Source: Lewinellaceae bacterium (GTDB lineage Bacteria > Bacteroidota > Bacteroidia > Chitinophagales > Saprospiraceae). From it: a stretch of DNA of 64,000 nucleotides. The stretch is from NCBI GenBank assembly GCA_016713985.1, contig JADJOD010000010.1, positions 124,001 to 188,000 on the forward strand. Direction: 5' to 3'. Shown here in pieces: positions 29,401 through 36,938 of this stretch; within the stretch, counting starts at the first letter, position 1; each line of letters begins with the position of its first letter. Below the pieces are notes generated by a model. The model was not told where the DNA came from and did no database searches. It saw only the letters and a program-made list of their open reading frames with translations. A program made the translations under genes and the position numbers.

Positions 29401-29466
29401 TCTGCGCTGCGCGAAGGCGGCCAAAGTTGTCAGGGCGATAACTAAAGTAAGTAGTAATCGCTTCAT
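26410..29466 (-). CDS. SusC/RagA TonB-linked outer-membrane transporter
   Basis: This 1018-residue protein has a signal peptide (LLLTLVIALTTLAAFAQ), a carboxypeptidase D-like domain (GRVSDNATGESLIGATV), the TonB box region (VDEVVVIGYGKQ) and the plug domain with MRVRVRGIGSI and YGARGSNGVVLITTK. The long C-terminal barrel ends in PKTIVAGVRVGF. It imports a substrate delivered by SusD using energy from the Ton system, whose genes lie at 56081-61195. The GCS2-CBS gene ends just upstream on the same strand (51-base gap). Confidence 0.96.
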   Translation of the reverse strand: MKRLLLTLVIALTTLAAFAQRRVDGRVSDNATGESLIGATVAVKGSATGTVTGTDGSFTVTVPNDQAILTVSYTGYETREVSVGTQSRMDILLTASTTLVDEVVVIGYGKQIKSTLTGNIAKIGGENLKAMPVVSIEQAMQGQAAGVFVESVNGKVGGAMRVRVRGIGSITAGTEPLYVIDGIPIAKDARNTAGAPLNPLADLNFNDVESIEVLKDASAKAIYGARGSNGVVLITTKSGKSGKSRIEFDLQAGASMPTGKREFLNTAEYIELFTEAANNSDDIDGLPYDDPDSWTLFVESRFNRYSGFNDNWMSKKDVTDWQEEALRTGSIKNANLSFSGGNDKMRYYASGNWGDNTGILISNDLEKMGGRLNLDFDATKRLKMGVNLNLARTLTHQVSNDNAFSTPMQLVALAPFTPIRDDEGELNDRPVTTYYNGLIDVEDGSRKVFTLRTIVNVFADYKFTENLGLRLEGAGNFYNVRDDAKFGERTDNGNSNRGYGYSAFAGATDWNSNAVLHWDKDFDRHSLGFDAGTEFFKSEYNRTYVEGEQFPSDEFKTLEAAASITDGTSTITNYSFLSYFGRVRYNFDRKYLFNGSIRTDGSSRFGKDKRYAIFPAFSAGWVLSEEDFLKSSKTLSFLKLRASWGVSGNADIGNFQSLGLFSAGGYNGNSTLNPEQIPNPELSWEKSTEVDFGLDFGLFNNRLTGEIDYYVKNTEALLLDARIPGTTGYLDQTQNIGELQNKGVEFTLNSNNFVGKFSWTTSLNLAANKNKVVSLVGGQTLIDDGSNTNVVKVGEPIGVFFGPDYAGVDPQNGDALWYVNETDDNGNIINPEATTNVYDEANFVVLGSPMPDLIYGLDNTISYGGLTLNVRFQGQSGNKIQNGAGNFMSCGACWFDNQTRDQLDRWQNPGDITDVPEARLGYGNGEQVRSSRYITDGSYLRLKNVTLSYDLPRNWFGKSGISDLRVYVTGTNLLTFTKYEGWDPEVTTDYLASNTIYGVDFYAAPQPKTIVAGVRVGF

Positions 29467-29517
29467 ACGAAAAGTTTAAAATGGTGAAAAAAGCGGGATT
29501 AAAGAACGAAAATACTG

Positions 29518-31398
29518 CTATTTTTCAAGCCGTTCCATTAAACGACTCGTTATTCGGAGAAAATCCATTTCGGTAATGATACCAACCAGTTCTTTGCCTT
29601 TTACCACAGGAAGACAGCCAATTTTTTTCTCCCGCATTTTGTGCATGGCTTCCATAATGGTGGTATCCGGCGTTACGGTAATTGGTTTTTCAATCATGAT
29701 GTCTTTTACGGTGGTCGCCAGATTTTCCGTCAGTTCGTTGTGGCGTGCAAAATGGCGCAGCAGCATCCTGCTGGAAATGAGCCCGACCAGTTCGCCTTTG
29801 TTGTTTTCCACGGGCATGTAGCGGATGCGCCGCCAGTTCATGATTTCGGCGACCAGTTCGATCAGGTCGTCTTTTTGCACGGTGAACAGGTCGGTGGACA
29901 TAAACTCCTCCACTTTAATTTTGGACGGATGCCAGTTTTCCAGGTCGGCGGCGGAAGGTTCTTTCCAGGTATGCACGGGTTTGTTGTCTTTTTGATTTTT
30001 TACAATGGCGGCGGTGACGGCGGTGACGGCTTCGTCGTTGGTGACTTCTTTTTTCATCGCCGTAAATGCCCGCAATACCCAGCGGGCGCCTGTTTTATGA
30101 TCAGTGGCCCGGGCTTCGATGATATCTAAGTATTTGCTGATATCGGCCTGTTTTACTTTTCGTTGTTTCAACCCCTCCCTTGCCATGGGCAGCAATTCTT
30201 TCAGGATCAGTTCCGTGACGGGCACTTTTTTGTCTTTAAACCAGGAAAACGTGGTGTCGATCCCGAATTTGGCCGCTTTCAGGAAATTATCGCGGGTGTC
30301 TACAAAATCGATGTGCTTGGTAATGTCCTCGTATTGCTGTCCCATCGATACCATACAACCCAGCCAGAAAGCGGCGTTGGCCACTTCGTCGACCGAAGTG
30401 GGGCCGGCGGGCATGACCCGGTTTTCGATCCGGAGGTGCGGTTTGCCGTTGGGTGAAATGCCGTAACACGGCCGGTTCCAGCGGTACACGGTCGAGTTAT
30501 GGATTTGCAGGGCGCGCAGTTTGGGTGTTTTTCCATCCTTGACCATTTGAATGGAACTTTCCTCGATGTTGCCGGCGAGCAAAACCCGGAAACGGCTGAT
30601 GTCTTCCTTGTATATTTCGGTGATGTCGCCGCGCAGCCAGTCGGAGCCGAAATTGACGCGGGGCAGCCGTTCGCGCATGTGATCGCTGGTGGTGCGGGTA
30701 TCGAGGCTTTGCTGAAACAGGGCGATCCGGGTTTCGTGCCAAAGCCGGCGGCCGAATACCAGCGGTGAATTGGCGGCAATAGCCGTGACGGGTCCCGCCA
30801 GGGTTTGGGCGATGTTGTACATCTTCACAAAATCGTTGGGCGCTACCTGCAGGTGCACCTGGAAACTGGTGTTGCAGGCCTCCAGCAGGGGAGAATCGTG
30901 TTTTACCAGCAATTCGTCGATGCCTTCCACGCGTAATTCGAATGCGGTACCGAGCAAATGTTTCTGAATAGCCGCCATGAGTGCGTAATAGCGGTCCTTG
31001 GGCGTCAGGTTGTGCATCTCCAGGTCGTGTTTTCTCAGGGTCGGCAATATGCCGCAGAGAATAATACTTGCGTCAAAACCGTCCAACACGGTTTGAATTT
31101 CCTTCAGGTACCTTAAATTTTCGGCTTCGAGTTGGCTCAGGCAGTCGCCGGTGAATTCACGCGGACTCAGGTTGGTTTCCAGGTTAAACTTGGCCAGTTC
31201 CGTCACGCACCAGGGTTTGTCGCCGAGTTTTTCCAGCACCTCCATGTTGATAGTGGCCGGTTTGAAGGTTTTATTGTGCACCAGACACATTTCCTGCTCG
31301 GCGCCGATACGTGTGATGTTGGATTCAAACCAATCGTTTTCCAACATATACTCAAATGCCTGGACATCGTCCAAAAGATTGCGCACAAAGTGCAACAT
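29518..31398 (-). CDS. GCS2-family glutamate-cysteine ligase-like protein with CBS pair
   Basis: This 626-residue protein fuses two parts. Residues ~1-470 are a glutamate-cysteine ligase type 2 (GCS2)-like ATP-grasp-related domain: RIGAEQEMCLVHN, FNLETNLSPREF, RVEGIDELL and HLRIENRVMPAGPTS. Residues ~490-620 are a CBS pair, each starting with VEEFMSTDLFTVQKDD and VKDIMIEKPITVTPD. CBS pairs bind adenine nucleotides and commonly regulate attached enzymes. The ligase would form a gamma-glutamyl amide or similar bond; the exact substrate is unclear. It is divergent from the alkA-like gene, with a shared region rich in TAAAACAA sites. Confidence 0.88.
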   Translation of the reverse strand: MLHFVRNLLDDVQAFEYMLENDWFESNITRIGAEQEMCLVHNKTFKPATINMEVLEKLGDKPWCVTELAKFNLETNLSPREFTGDCLSQLEAENLRYLKEIQTVLDGFDASIILCGILPTLRKHDLEMHNLTPKDRYYALMAAIQKHLLGTAFELRVEGIDELLVKHDSPLLEACNTSFQVHLQVAPNDFVKMYNIAQTLAGPVTAIAANSPLVFGRRLWHETRIALFQQSLDTRTTSDHMRERLPRVNFGSDWLRGDITEIYKEDISRFRVLLAGNIEESSIQMVKDGKTPKLRALQIHNSTVYRWNRPCYGISPNGKPHLRIENRVMPAGPTSVDEVANAAFWLGCMVSMGQQYEDITKHIDFVDTRDNFLKAAKFGIDTTFSWFKDKKVPVTELILKELLPMAREGLKQRKVKQADISKYLDIIEARATDHKTGARWVLRAFTAMKKEVTNDEAVTAVTAAIVKNQKDNKPVHTWKEPSAADLENWHPSKIKVEEFMSTDLFTVQKDDLIELVAEIMNWRRIRYMPVENNKGELVGLISSRMLLRHFARHNELTENLATTVKDIMIEKPITVTPDTTIMEAMHKMREKKIGCLPVVKGKELVGIITEMDFLRITSRLMERLEK

Positions 31399-31688
31399 CT
31401 CATTTTTCCGTCGATGGTACTAACTTTTTGAAATCCCATATCGGTTAGCGCCGGGGCGGTTGTGAGTATGTCCGGCAGGGCAATATTATTTGTTTTGAAC
31501 AAGAGTAACAAAAGATGTTTTTACAATTGGTTCGGGGAACAGGCAGTAGCGCGCGGCTGTTGCGTATCTTTTTCTCAGCGGCAAATATTTTAGCCGGCCC
31601 GTTAAAATATTCCGAATACTAAAACAATTGCCATAAAAATACATTCCATAGATTTGTTTTAGTAAAACAATTCATTTTACCTTGGCGC
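31399..31688. other. Divergent intergenic region, GCS2-CBS and alkA
   Basis: This ~290-base region holds both promoters. The only clear structure is the TAAAACAA site cluster at 31617-31670. No ORF or RNA gene is supported. Confidence 0.5.
31617..31670. promoter_or_regulatory. TAAAACAA operator cluster
   Basis: TACTAAAACAA at 31617-31627 and TTGTTTTAGTA at 31654-31664 are perfect reverse complements. The palindrome TTGTTTTAGTAAAACAA occupies 31654-31670. The direct repeat TAnTAAAACAATT recurs at a spacing of 42 bases, four helical turns. The same octamer is in the merR leader. Confidence 0.5.
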
Positions 31689-32297
31689 ATGAATTCGGAA
31701 TTGGCTTTGAATCATTTGAATCAAGACGCTGCGTTCAGGATAATTAGCAATTCAGTGGTAATTCCTGAATTTACGCCGTCCGGAAATGTATACGTTGATT
31801 TGTTGGATTCTATCGTATCACAACAACTCAGTGTTAAAGTAGCCTCTGTGATATTTAATCGCTTCTGCGCTTTATTTCCTGATAATTATCCCCATCCGGA
31901 TCTGCTTACCTCCATGCCAATTGAAAACCTGCGCAGCGCGGGATTGTCCTTTCAAAAAGCCGCTTATCTCCAAAATGTAGCTGCGTTCTCCCGGGAGTAC
32001 AACCTTGAAAACCACGCTTGGGAGCTGATGGACGATGACGAGATCATCGCCTATCTGACTCGTATTAAAGGAGTTGGGAAGTGGACGGCCCAAATGATCC
32101 TGATGTTTACCATCGGGAGGCCTGACGTGTTTCCCATCGATGATCTGGGCATCCAGCAAGCGATGATTCGTTTGCACAACCTGGATAAAACGGACAAACA
32201 ATTAAAAAATAAAATGACGGATCTGGCCGAACCGTGGAGACCCTACAGAACAATTGCCTGCCGTTATTTATGGCGTTGGAAGGATGCTCCGGCCTGA
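31689..32297 (+). CDS. AlkA-like DNA-3-methyladenine glycosylase
   Basis: This 202-residue protein is a HhH-GPD glycosylase. The helix-hairpin-helix is in IKGVGKWTAQMILMF and the catalytic aspartate in FPIDDLGIQQAM. VDLLDSIVSQQLSVKVA is the usual N-terminal AlkA segment. It removes alkylated purines in base-excision repair. It is shorter than E. coli AlkA, lacking the N-terminal domain, as is common. It stands close to a DinB-fold gene. Confidence 0.92.
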   Translation: MNSELALNHLNQDAAFRIISNSVVIPEFTPSGNVYVDLLDSIVSQQLSVKVASVIFNRFCALFPDNYPHPDLLTSMPIENLRSAGLSFQKAAYLQNVAAFSREYNLENHAWELMDDDEIIAYLTRIKGVGKWTAQMILMFTIGRPDVFPIDDLGIQQAMIRLHNLDKTDKQLKNKMTDLAEPWRPYRTIACRYLWRWKDAPA

Positions 32298-32403
32298 TTA
32301 AACGCCTAAAAAATGCTCCCTTTTATTATTCCATAACCGTTTATGACCTGACCTGGTGAACTGAAATTCTTTTATCCATCAAATTCCATAACAATAATAC
32401 GCA

Positions 32404-34047
32404 ATGAAATCGCAGGAAAAATTAAGATACCCGATTGGCCGGTTTGAATATGGCAGATCTTATACTTTGGATGAGATCAGAAAAAATATCAAAACCATCG
32501 CTCAATTGCCCAGAGAACTGAAAAAAGCGCTTAAAAAATTAAAAGGTGGACAATTGGATGTTCCGTACCGGCCGGGCGGATGGACGGCACGGCAGGTAAC
32601 CCACCACCTTGCAGACAGTCACATGAACGCATTCATCCGGATGAAAATGGCTGTTACGGAAAGGGCTCCGATCATCAAACCGTATGAAGAAGCGGAATGG
32701 GCCCAGACGGAAGACGGCAAATACGCCCCGGTTAAAATTTCACTCAAACTGATCGCGGCACTCCACCGCCGCTGGGTGATGTTCCTCGAATCACTTTCCG
32801 AAGAAGCCCTCGAACGCGGTTATTTTCACCCCGTGCAACAACGCCTCATCCTGCTTCCCGAAGCCATCGCCTTATACGCCTGGCACTGCAAACACCACGT
32901 AGCGCACATCCGGCTGGTTTCAAAAGGTAAAACGTCCGAAATCGAAGAAAAAGAACCGGTCGTTGCGGAAGCAACCGCTTCGCCGGCGCCCAAAACACGC
33001 GGAAGAAAAACAGCCGCTTCAAAACCGGCCGCAGCGCCCGCCGAACGCAAAAAACCGGGCCGCAAACCCAAAGCCGCCGTGGCCGCAGCCGGCGCCGCTC
33101 CCAAACGCACCCGCCGTTCGAAAGCCGAAATGGAGGCCTTCCGCGCCCAGAAAGCCGCTGCAAAAGCATCCGGAGAACGCAAAAAACCCGGACCAAAACC
33201 CAAGGCTAAAGCCGCAAACGTTTCCGAACCCAAACCCCGCCGGGGCATGAGCGCCGAACACATGGCGAAAATCCGCGCAGCCCGTCAGGCCAAACTCGCC
33301 GCCGCCGCCGCAAGCGCTGCGCCGAAAAAAGCCGCCGCAAGCGCAGAACCTAAAAAACGCGGGCCCAAACCCAAAGCAGCCGTCGCCGCACCAGCAACGG
33401 CCACCCCCAAACGCACCCGCCGCACCAAAGCGGAAATGGACGCTGCAAAAGCCCTTCAGGCACAAGGAAAAGCCGCCGGAGAACGCAAAAAACCCGGACC
33501 AAAACCCAAGGCAAAAGCGGCTGAAAAACCCGCCGTTGAGGCAAAAAAACCGGGGCGCAAACCCAAAGCAGTCGCAGCCGGCAATATCGCCGCGGAACCT
33601 AAAAAACGCCGCGGTATGAGTGCCGAACACATGGAAAAAATCCGCGCAGCCCGTCAGGCCAAACTCGCCGCCGCTGCAAGCGCTGCACCGCAAAAAGCCG
33701 CAGCGACCACGGAGCCCAAAAAACGCAAACCCAAACCCAAAGCGGCAGTAGCCGCGCCAACAACAGCCACACCCAAACGCACCCGCCGCACCAAAGCGGA
33801 AATGGCCGCAGCAACTCCGGTCGCAACGGCAAAATCCGCATCCGGCACGGCCAAACGCGGCCCCAAAGCCAAAGCAAAAGCGGCTGAAAAACCCGCCGTT
33901 GAAGCAAAAAAACCGGGTCGCAAGCCAAAAGCCGCAGCAGCTGAAAAATCAACGGGTACGGAACCCAAAAAGCGCCGCGGCATGAGCGCCGAACACATGG
34001 AAAAAATTCGCGCGATGCGCAATAAAAATAAGGACGATGTGAACTAG
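32404..34047 (+). CDS. DinB/YfiT-like protein with AT-hook-like basic tail
   Basis: Residues ~1-180 are a DinB/YfiT (bacillithiol-transferase-like) domain: YRPGGWTARQVTHHLADSHMNAF and WHCKHHVAHIRLVSKG supply the metal-binding histidines. Residues ~190-547 are a low-complexity Ala/Lys/Pro tail with repeated basic motifs: RKKPGRKPK, KKRGPKPK, several KKPG[RP]KPK, three copies of PKRTRR[ST]KAEM and three of RRGMSAEHM.KIRA.R. These resemble AT-hooks and histone-H1-like tails that bind the minor groove. The full frame is open for 547 residues. The catalytic part may act on a thiol cofactor; the tail probably holds it on DNA. This combination is unusual. Confidence 0.85.
   Translation: MKSQEKLRYPIGRFEYGRSYTLDEIRKNIKTIAQLPRELKKALKKLKGGQLDVPYRPGGWTARQVTHHLADSHMNAFIRMKMAVTERAPIIKPYEEAEWAQTEDGKYAPVKISLKLIAALHRRWVMFLESLSEEALERGYFHPVQQRLILLPEAIALYAWHCKHHVAHIRLVSKGKTSEIEEKEPVVAEATASPAPKTRGRKTAASKPAAAPAERKKPGRKPKAAVAAAGAAPKRTRRSKAEMEAFRAQKAAAKASGERKKPGPKPKAKAANVSEPKPRRGMSAEHMAKIRAARQAKLAAAAASAAPKKAAASAEPKKRGPKPKAAVAAPATATPKRTRRTKAEMDAAKALQAQGKAAGERKKPGPKPKAKAAEKPAVEAKKPGRKPKAVAAGNIAAEPKKRRGMSAEHMEKIRAARQAKLAAAASAAPQKAAATTEPKKRKPKPKAAVAAPTTATPKRTRRTKAEMAAATPVATAKSASGTAKRGPKAKAKAAEKPAVEAKKPGRKPKAAAAEKSTGTEPKKRRGMSAEHMEKIRAMRNKNKDDVN
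33049..34030 (+). repeat. Degenerate tandem repeat in the basic tail
   Basis: The coding region repeats a block of ~370 bases two to three times: lysine-proline motif, PKRTRR motif, RRGMSAEHM motif. The stretch around AAAATCCGCGCAGCCCGTCA occurs at 33268 and again at 33637. Such direct repeats could allow length change by recombination. Confidence 0.7.
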
Positions 34048-34065
34048 TTTAACAGGCGAGAACAG

Positions 34066-34151
34066 AAGGCAAAGGGCAACGCAGCGAATCAGGTAATAAA
34101 TGATTCCACTGTAATTATTCCCAATCTACTTATTTTGTTGCCCTTTGCCTT
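34066..34151. repeat. AAGGCAAAGGGCAAC inverted repeat
   Basis: A perfect 15-base inverted repeat has arms at 34066-34080 and 34137-34151 and a 56-base spacer. It lies between the AT-hook fusion gene and the aspartoacylase gene, whose ATG is 19 bases further on. No terminator-like U-run follows. Confidence 0.7.
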
Positions 34152-34169
34152 TATAACACCCACCACCTT

Positions 34170-35114
34170 ATGGATCGTATCATTGGAAGATTCGGTGATT
34201 TTCGAAAGGGAGCTCTGGTGATCGCCTTTGGCGCCGTCCATGGAAACGAACACGCCGGTGTGCGGGCATTGGAAGAAGTTTTTGACATGCTGGCCGCCGA
34301 GTTCGAAAGCAACCCCGGATTTATTTTTAATGGAACTTTGGTAGGCGTCCTTGGCAACATACAGGCATACCGGGCTCATCTCCGGTTTTTGGAAAAAGAC
34401 CTCAACCGGGAATGGATACCCGACAATATTCGCCGGATACAACACATTCCCAGAAACGAACTGGTGGCCGAAGACCTCGAAATCGCGGAATTGATCGATA
34501 CCATCCACACCGAGATCGTTGCTATAAAACCGGATACCGTAGTTATGCTGGATTTGCATACCACGTCCGCCGACGGCGGTGTGTTTTGTATTCCTACCGA
34601 CGACGCGGCCAGCCTGCGGCTGGCCAAAGGCCTGCATGCGCCGGTTATTCTCGATCTTTTCGAAGGTATTGAAGGTACCTTGCTGCGGTTTGCCACAGAC
34701 GGCCATTTTGAAATTTCCGGGCTGCCCAAACGCTGCGTCGGCGCGGCTTTTGAAGCGGGCAGTCACAACGATCCGTTATCGGTGAGCCGGTCGATCTCCG
34801 CGATTATGAATTGCCTGCGCGCCTCGGGTTGTATTGAACCCGACGACCTGATCGGCCGAAACGACGTGGTGCTGGACCAGTACAGCGCGCGCCTGCCGAA
34901 AGTGACCCGGTTGCGGCACGTGCACCACATCCGCCCGGGCGATGCGTTCATCATGCGCCCCGGTTACCTCAATTTTCAACCCGTTAAAAAAGGGGAACAC
35001 CTCGCTGACGACGTCGCCGGCCCCGTTTTGGCGCCCGACGACGGCATGATCCTGATGCCGCTGTACCAGGCGAAAGGCAGCGACGGCTTTTTTATCGTAG
35101 AACCGTATAATTGA
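34170..35114 (+). CDS. Succinylglutamate desuccinylase/aspartoacylase family protein
   Basis: This 314-residue protein is a zinc-dependent carboxypeptidase-like hydrolase. The zinc motif HxxE is in GAVHGNEHAGVRAL (residues ~22-35) and the third ligand in MLDLHTTSADGG. The N-terminal catalytic domain is followed by a C-terminal beta-rich part (PGDAFIMRPGYLNFQPV). Enzymes of this family remove acyl groups from N-acyl amino acids. The exact substrate is unknown. It converges and slightly overlaps (23 bases) with the minus-strand gene ending at 35092. Confidence 0.85.
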   Translation: MDRIIGRFGDFRKGALVIAFGAVHGNEHAGVRALEEVFDMLAAEFESNPGFIFNGTLVGVLGNIQAYRAHLRFLEKDLNREWIPDNIRRIQHIPRNELVAEDLEIAELIDTIHTEIVAIKPDTVVMLDLHTTSADGGVFCIPTDDAASLRLAKGLHAPVILDLFEGIEGTLLRFATDGHFEISGLPKRCVGAAFEAGSHNDPLSVSRSISAIMNCLRASGCIEPDDLIGRNDVVLDQYSARLPKVTRLRHVHHIRPGDAFIMRPGYLNFQPVKKGEHLADDVAGPVLAPDDGMILMPLYQAKGSDGFFIVEPYN

Positions 35115-36057
35115 GGCGGTCCCGGTAAATAAACGCGTACGAAAACACCAATTCCCGCTCCAGCCATTCTGCAAAAGAGAATCCCGTGGCCACCAGTTTT
35201 TCAACAGGTATCGTTTTTCTTTCTCCTTCCCAACAAGCGGCAAAACCCGCCGGAAAAGGCAAACGACGCCAGCCGCTTATCTCGCTCAACAAGCCCAGAA
35301 GCAATTGCAGGGCTTCTTTGTGTTTCGGAATGTCAAACTGGCACTGAAAGCCGTTCAAGCCCAGGTGTTTGGACCGATAGTTGGAAGGCGCCGAATGGCA
35401 CAGCGGGTTAAGGGCCAGCCGACTCAACAAGTCTTTTTGCATTGTACGCTCAAAATCAATGGATTGCAAATGCGGAAGCGCCCCTGTAAACGAAGGTTGC
35501 GGCATAAAACCCTGCACCCATTCTTCCACGTTGTCCCGGTAATGCTGGGCATTGATAAAGGTGGAATCGGCCAGCCAAACGAGTTTCTCCGCACCCGGCG
35601 ACAGGTTTTTGCCCTCCAAAAGCCACCACAAAAAATGTATGGTGGACAAAGGGTATTTCCGGACGAAACCCTGCTTGACGGAAAACCCGCGCAAAGCATT
35701 CGGGTTCAACGAATGACTGTGCCCCGGCAAATCCTCATCCTTGTCCAGCGCAATGATATGGTGCCCCAAACCCGGTACTGCCGGGTGGTAAATATCCAGG
35801 TCGACCGCAAAAAATTTCCCGGAATTCAATTTTTCCCGGAACACGCCCGCCTCGTGGACGTGCCATAATTTGGTGTACCGGTTATAAACGCCCGCAACCG
35901 GCCAGCCGAATGTTTGATGCAGGAACATCGCGGAAAGCAGGCTGTCCAGGTCATCGCCGATCAACATACCTTCCACATAATCGGGCCTGGCGAAGGGCAA
36001 AAAGGCCTCCCGGATAAGGGCGCGGTCACTGCAATTTGTGTTGGCGAGGACAGGCAT
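35092..36057 (-). CDS. Conserved-looking hypothetical protein, possibly DHH-like
   Basis: I do not recognise this 321-residue protein with confidence. It has GMLIGDDLDSLLSAMFL early on, GLGHHIIALDKDED and HSLNPNALRG in the middle, and KYPLSTIHFLWWLLEG. The spacing of D.D, HH and NPN resembles, weakly, DHH-family phosphoesterases. No signal peptide or membrane helix is seen. The start is placed at MPVLANTN, as the longer frame overlaps the TerB-DnaJ gene. It follows that gene by 11 bases, so the two are likely cotranscribed. Confidence 0.55.
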   Translation of the reverse strand: MPVLANTNCSDRALIREAFLPFARPDYVEGMLIGDDLDSLLSAMFLHQTFGWPVAGVYNRYTKLWHVHEAGVFREKLNSGKFFAVDLDIYHPAVPGLGHHIIALDKDEDLPGHSHSLNPNALRGFSVKQGFVRKYPLSTIHFLWWLLEGKNLSPGAEKLVWLADSTFINAQHYRDNVEEWVQGFMPQPSFTGALPHLQSIDFERTMQKDLLSRLALNPLCHSAPSNYRSKHLGLNGFQCQFDIPKHKEALQLLLGLLSEISGWRRLPFPAGFAACWEGERKTIPVEKLVATGFSFAEWLERELVFSYAFIYRDRLNYTVLR

Positions 36058-36068
36058 CGGCGAGGCTC

Positions 36069-36881
36069 TTATTTTGATTTCCGCGCTTCGGCAATTTTTT
36101 CGTAGGCTTCGTTGATCTGCTGGAATTTTTCTTTTGCGTGGCGCAAGGTTTCGGCCGACGCGCCGTTGGCGGCAATTTTGTCCGGGTGCCACTTCATGGC
36201 CAAAGCCCTGTATTTTCGTTTGATCTGGTCCAGCGATTCGGCCGGATTTGCGCCCAAAATGAGGTAATGCGGGTCAAGCGGGCTCCAGTGCTGTTGCTGG
36301 TTGGGTGGCGACTGGCTTTGGTAATATCGGCTCCTGATCCGGTCGTATTGCAGGCGCCCGATGTGAAAAATGCCGGCTGCACGAAGCAGGATCACTTCTT
36401 CTCTGGGGTGGAGTTTGCCGTCGGCTGCGGCCATGGCGAACAACATGTCCATCATGTTCATCACCTGGTGCCGCTCCCTGCCGAAATCGTTGTAAAAAGC
36501 CCGCGCATAGGTATCGAAGGAATCCGTGGAATCCTTTGCCTGCTTCCAGATTTTAATGGCCTGCGCGCGCCCCCGGTCGTTCATACGGAACTGGTTGCGC
36601 ATCAGGTATTCCATGTGAGAGATTTCCTGTGAGGTGACGGCGCCGTCCGCTTTGGCCATCTTGGCACAAAGTGCAAATACGTGATAAAGGAATTCCCCCT
36701 GCCGGCGCTGGTAAGCTTTGAATTCACCCTCCGACGCGGCTTTTTCTTTTGGTTTATCAAACAAATAATGACCCAGCAGTGATCCTGCAAAAAAGCCGAT
36801 CAGTCCGCCGAATGGAATGCCCATCAGGTCGAAGAGAAAAACGCCGGCAAGGCCGCAAATCAGTTTACCCCTGAGTTCCAA
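36069..36881 (-). CDS. TerB-DnaJ (DjlA-like) co-chaperone
   Basis: This 270-residue protein has a glycine-rich N-terminal membrane segment (VFLFDLMGIPFGGLIGFFAGSLLG), a TerB-like helical domain (~60-190, with KMAKADGAVTSQE and AMAAADGKLHPREE) and a C-terminal J domain with HPD in MKWHPDKIAAN. This is the DjlA architecture: a membrane-anchored co-chaperone of DnaK. It ends 11 bases before the hypothetical gene downstream. Confidence 0.9.
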   Translation of the reverse strand: MELRGKLICGLAGVFLFDLMGIPFGGLIGFFAGSLLGHYLFDKPKEKAASEGEFKAYQRRQGEFLYHVFALCAKMAKADGAVTSQEISHMEYLMRNQFRMNDRGRAQAIKIWKQAKDSTDSFDTYARAFYNDFGRERHQVMNMMDMLFAMAAADGKLHPREEVILLRAAGIFHIGRLQYDRIRSRYYQSQSPPNQQQHWSPLDPHYLILGANPAESLDQIKRKYRALAMKWHPDKIAANGASAETLRHAKEKFQQINEAYEKIAEARKSK

Positions 36882-36938
36882 CGAGATATTGTATTGTGGT
36901 TAAACAGACTATTCCGCCGCAAATATACGACGGCAAAA

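Noticed and set aside
33019..33693. A 224-codon minus-strand ORF rich in Phe, Gly and Cys.
   Set aside because: It is the complement of the Lys/Ala/Pro repeats of the AT-hook-like tail and shares their repetition only because of the DNA.
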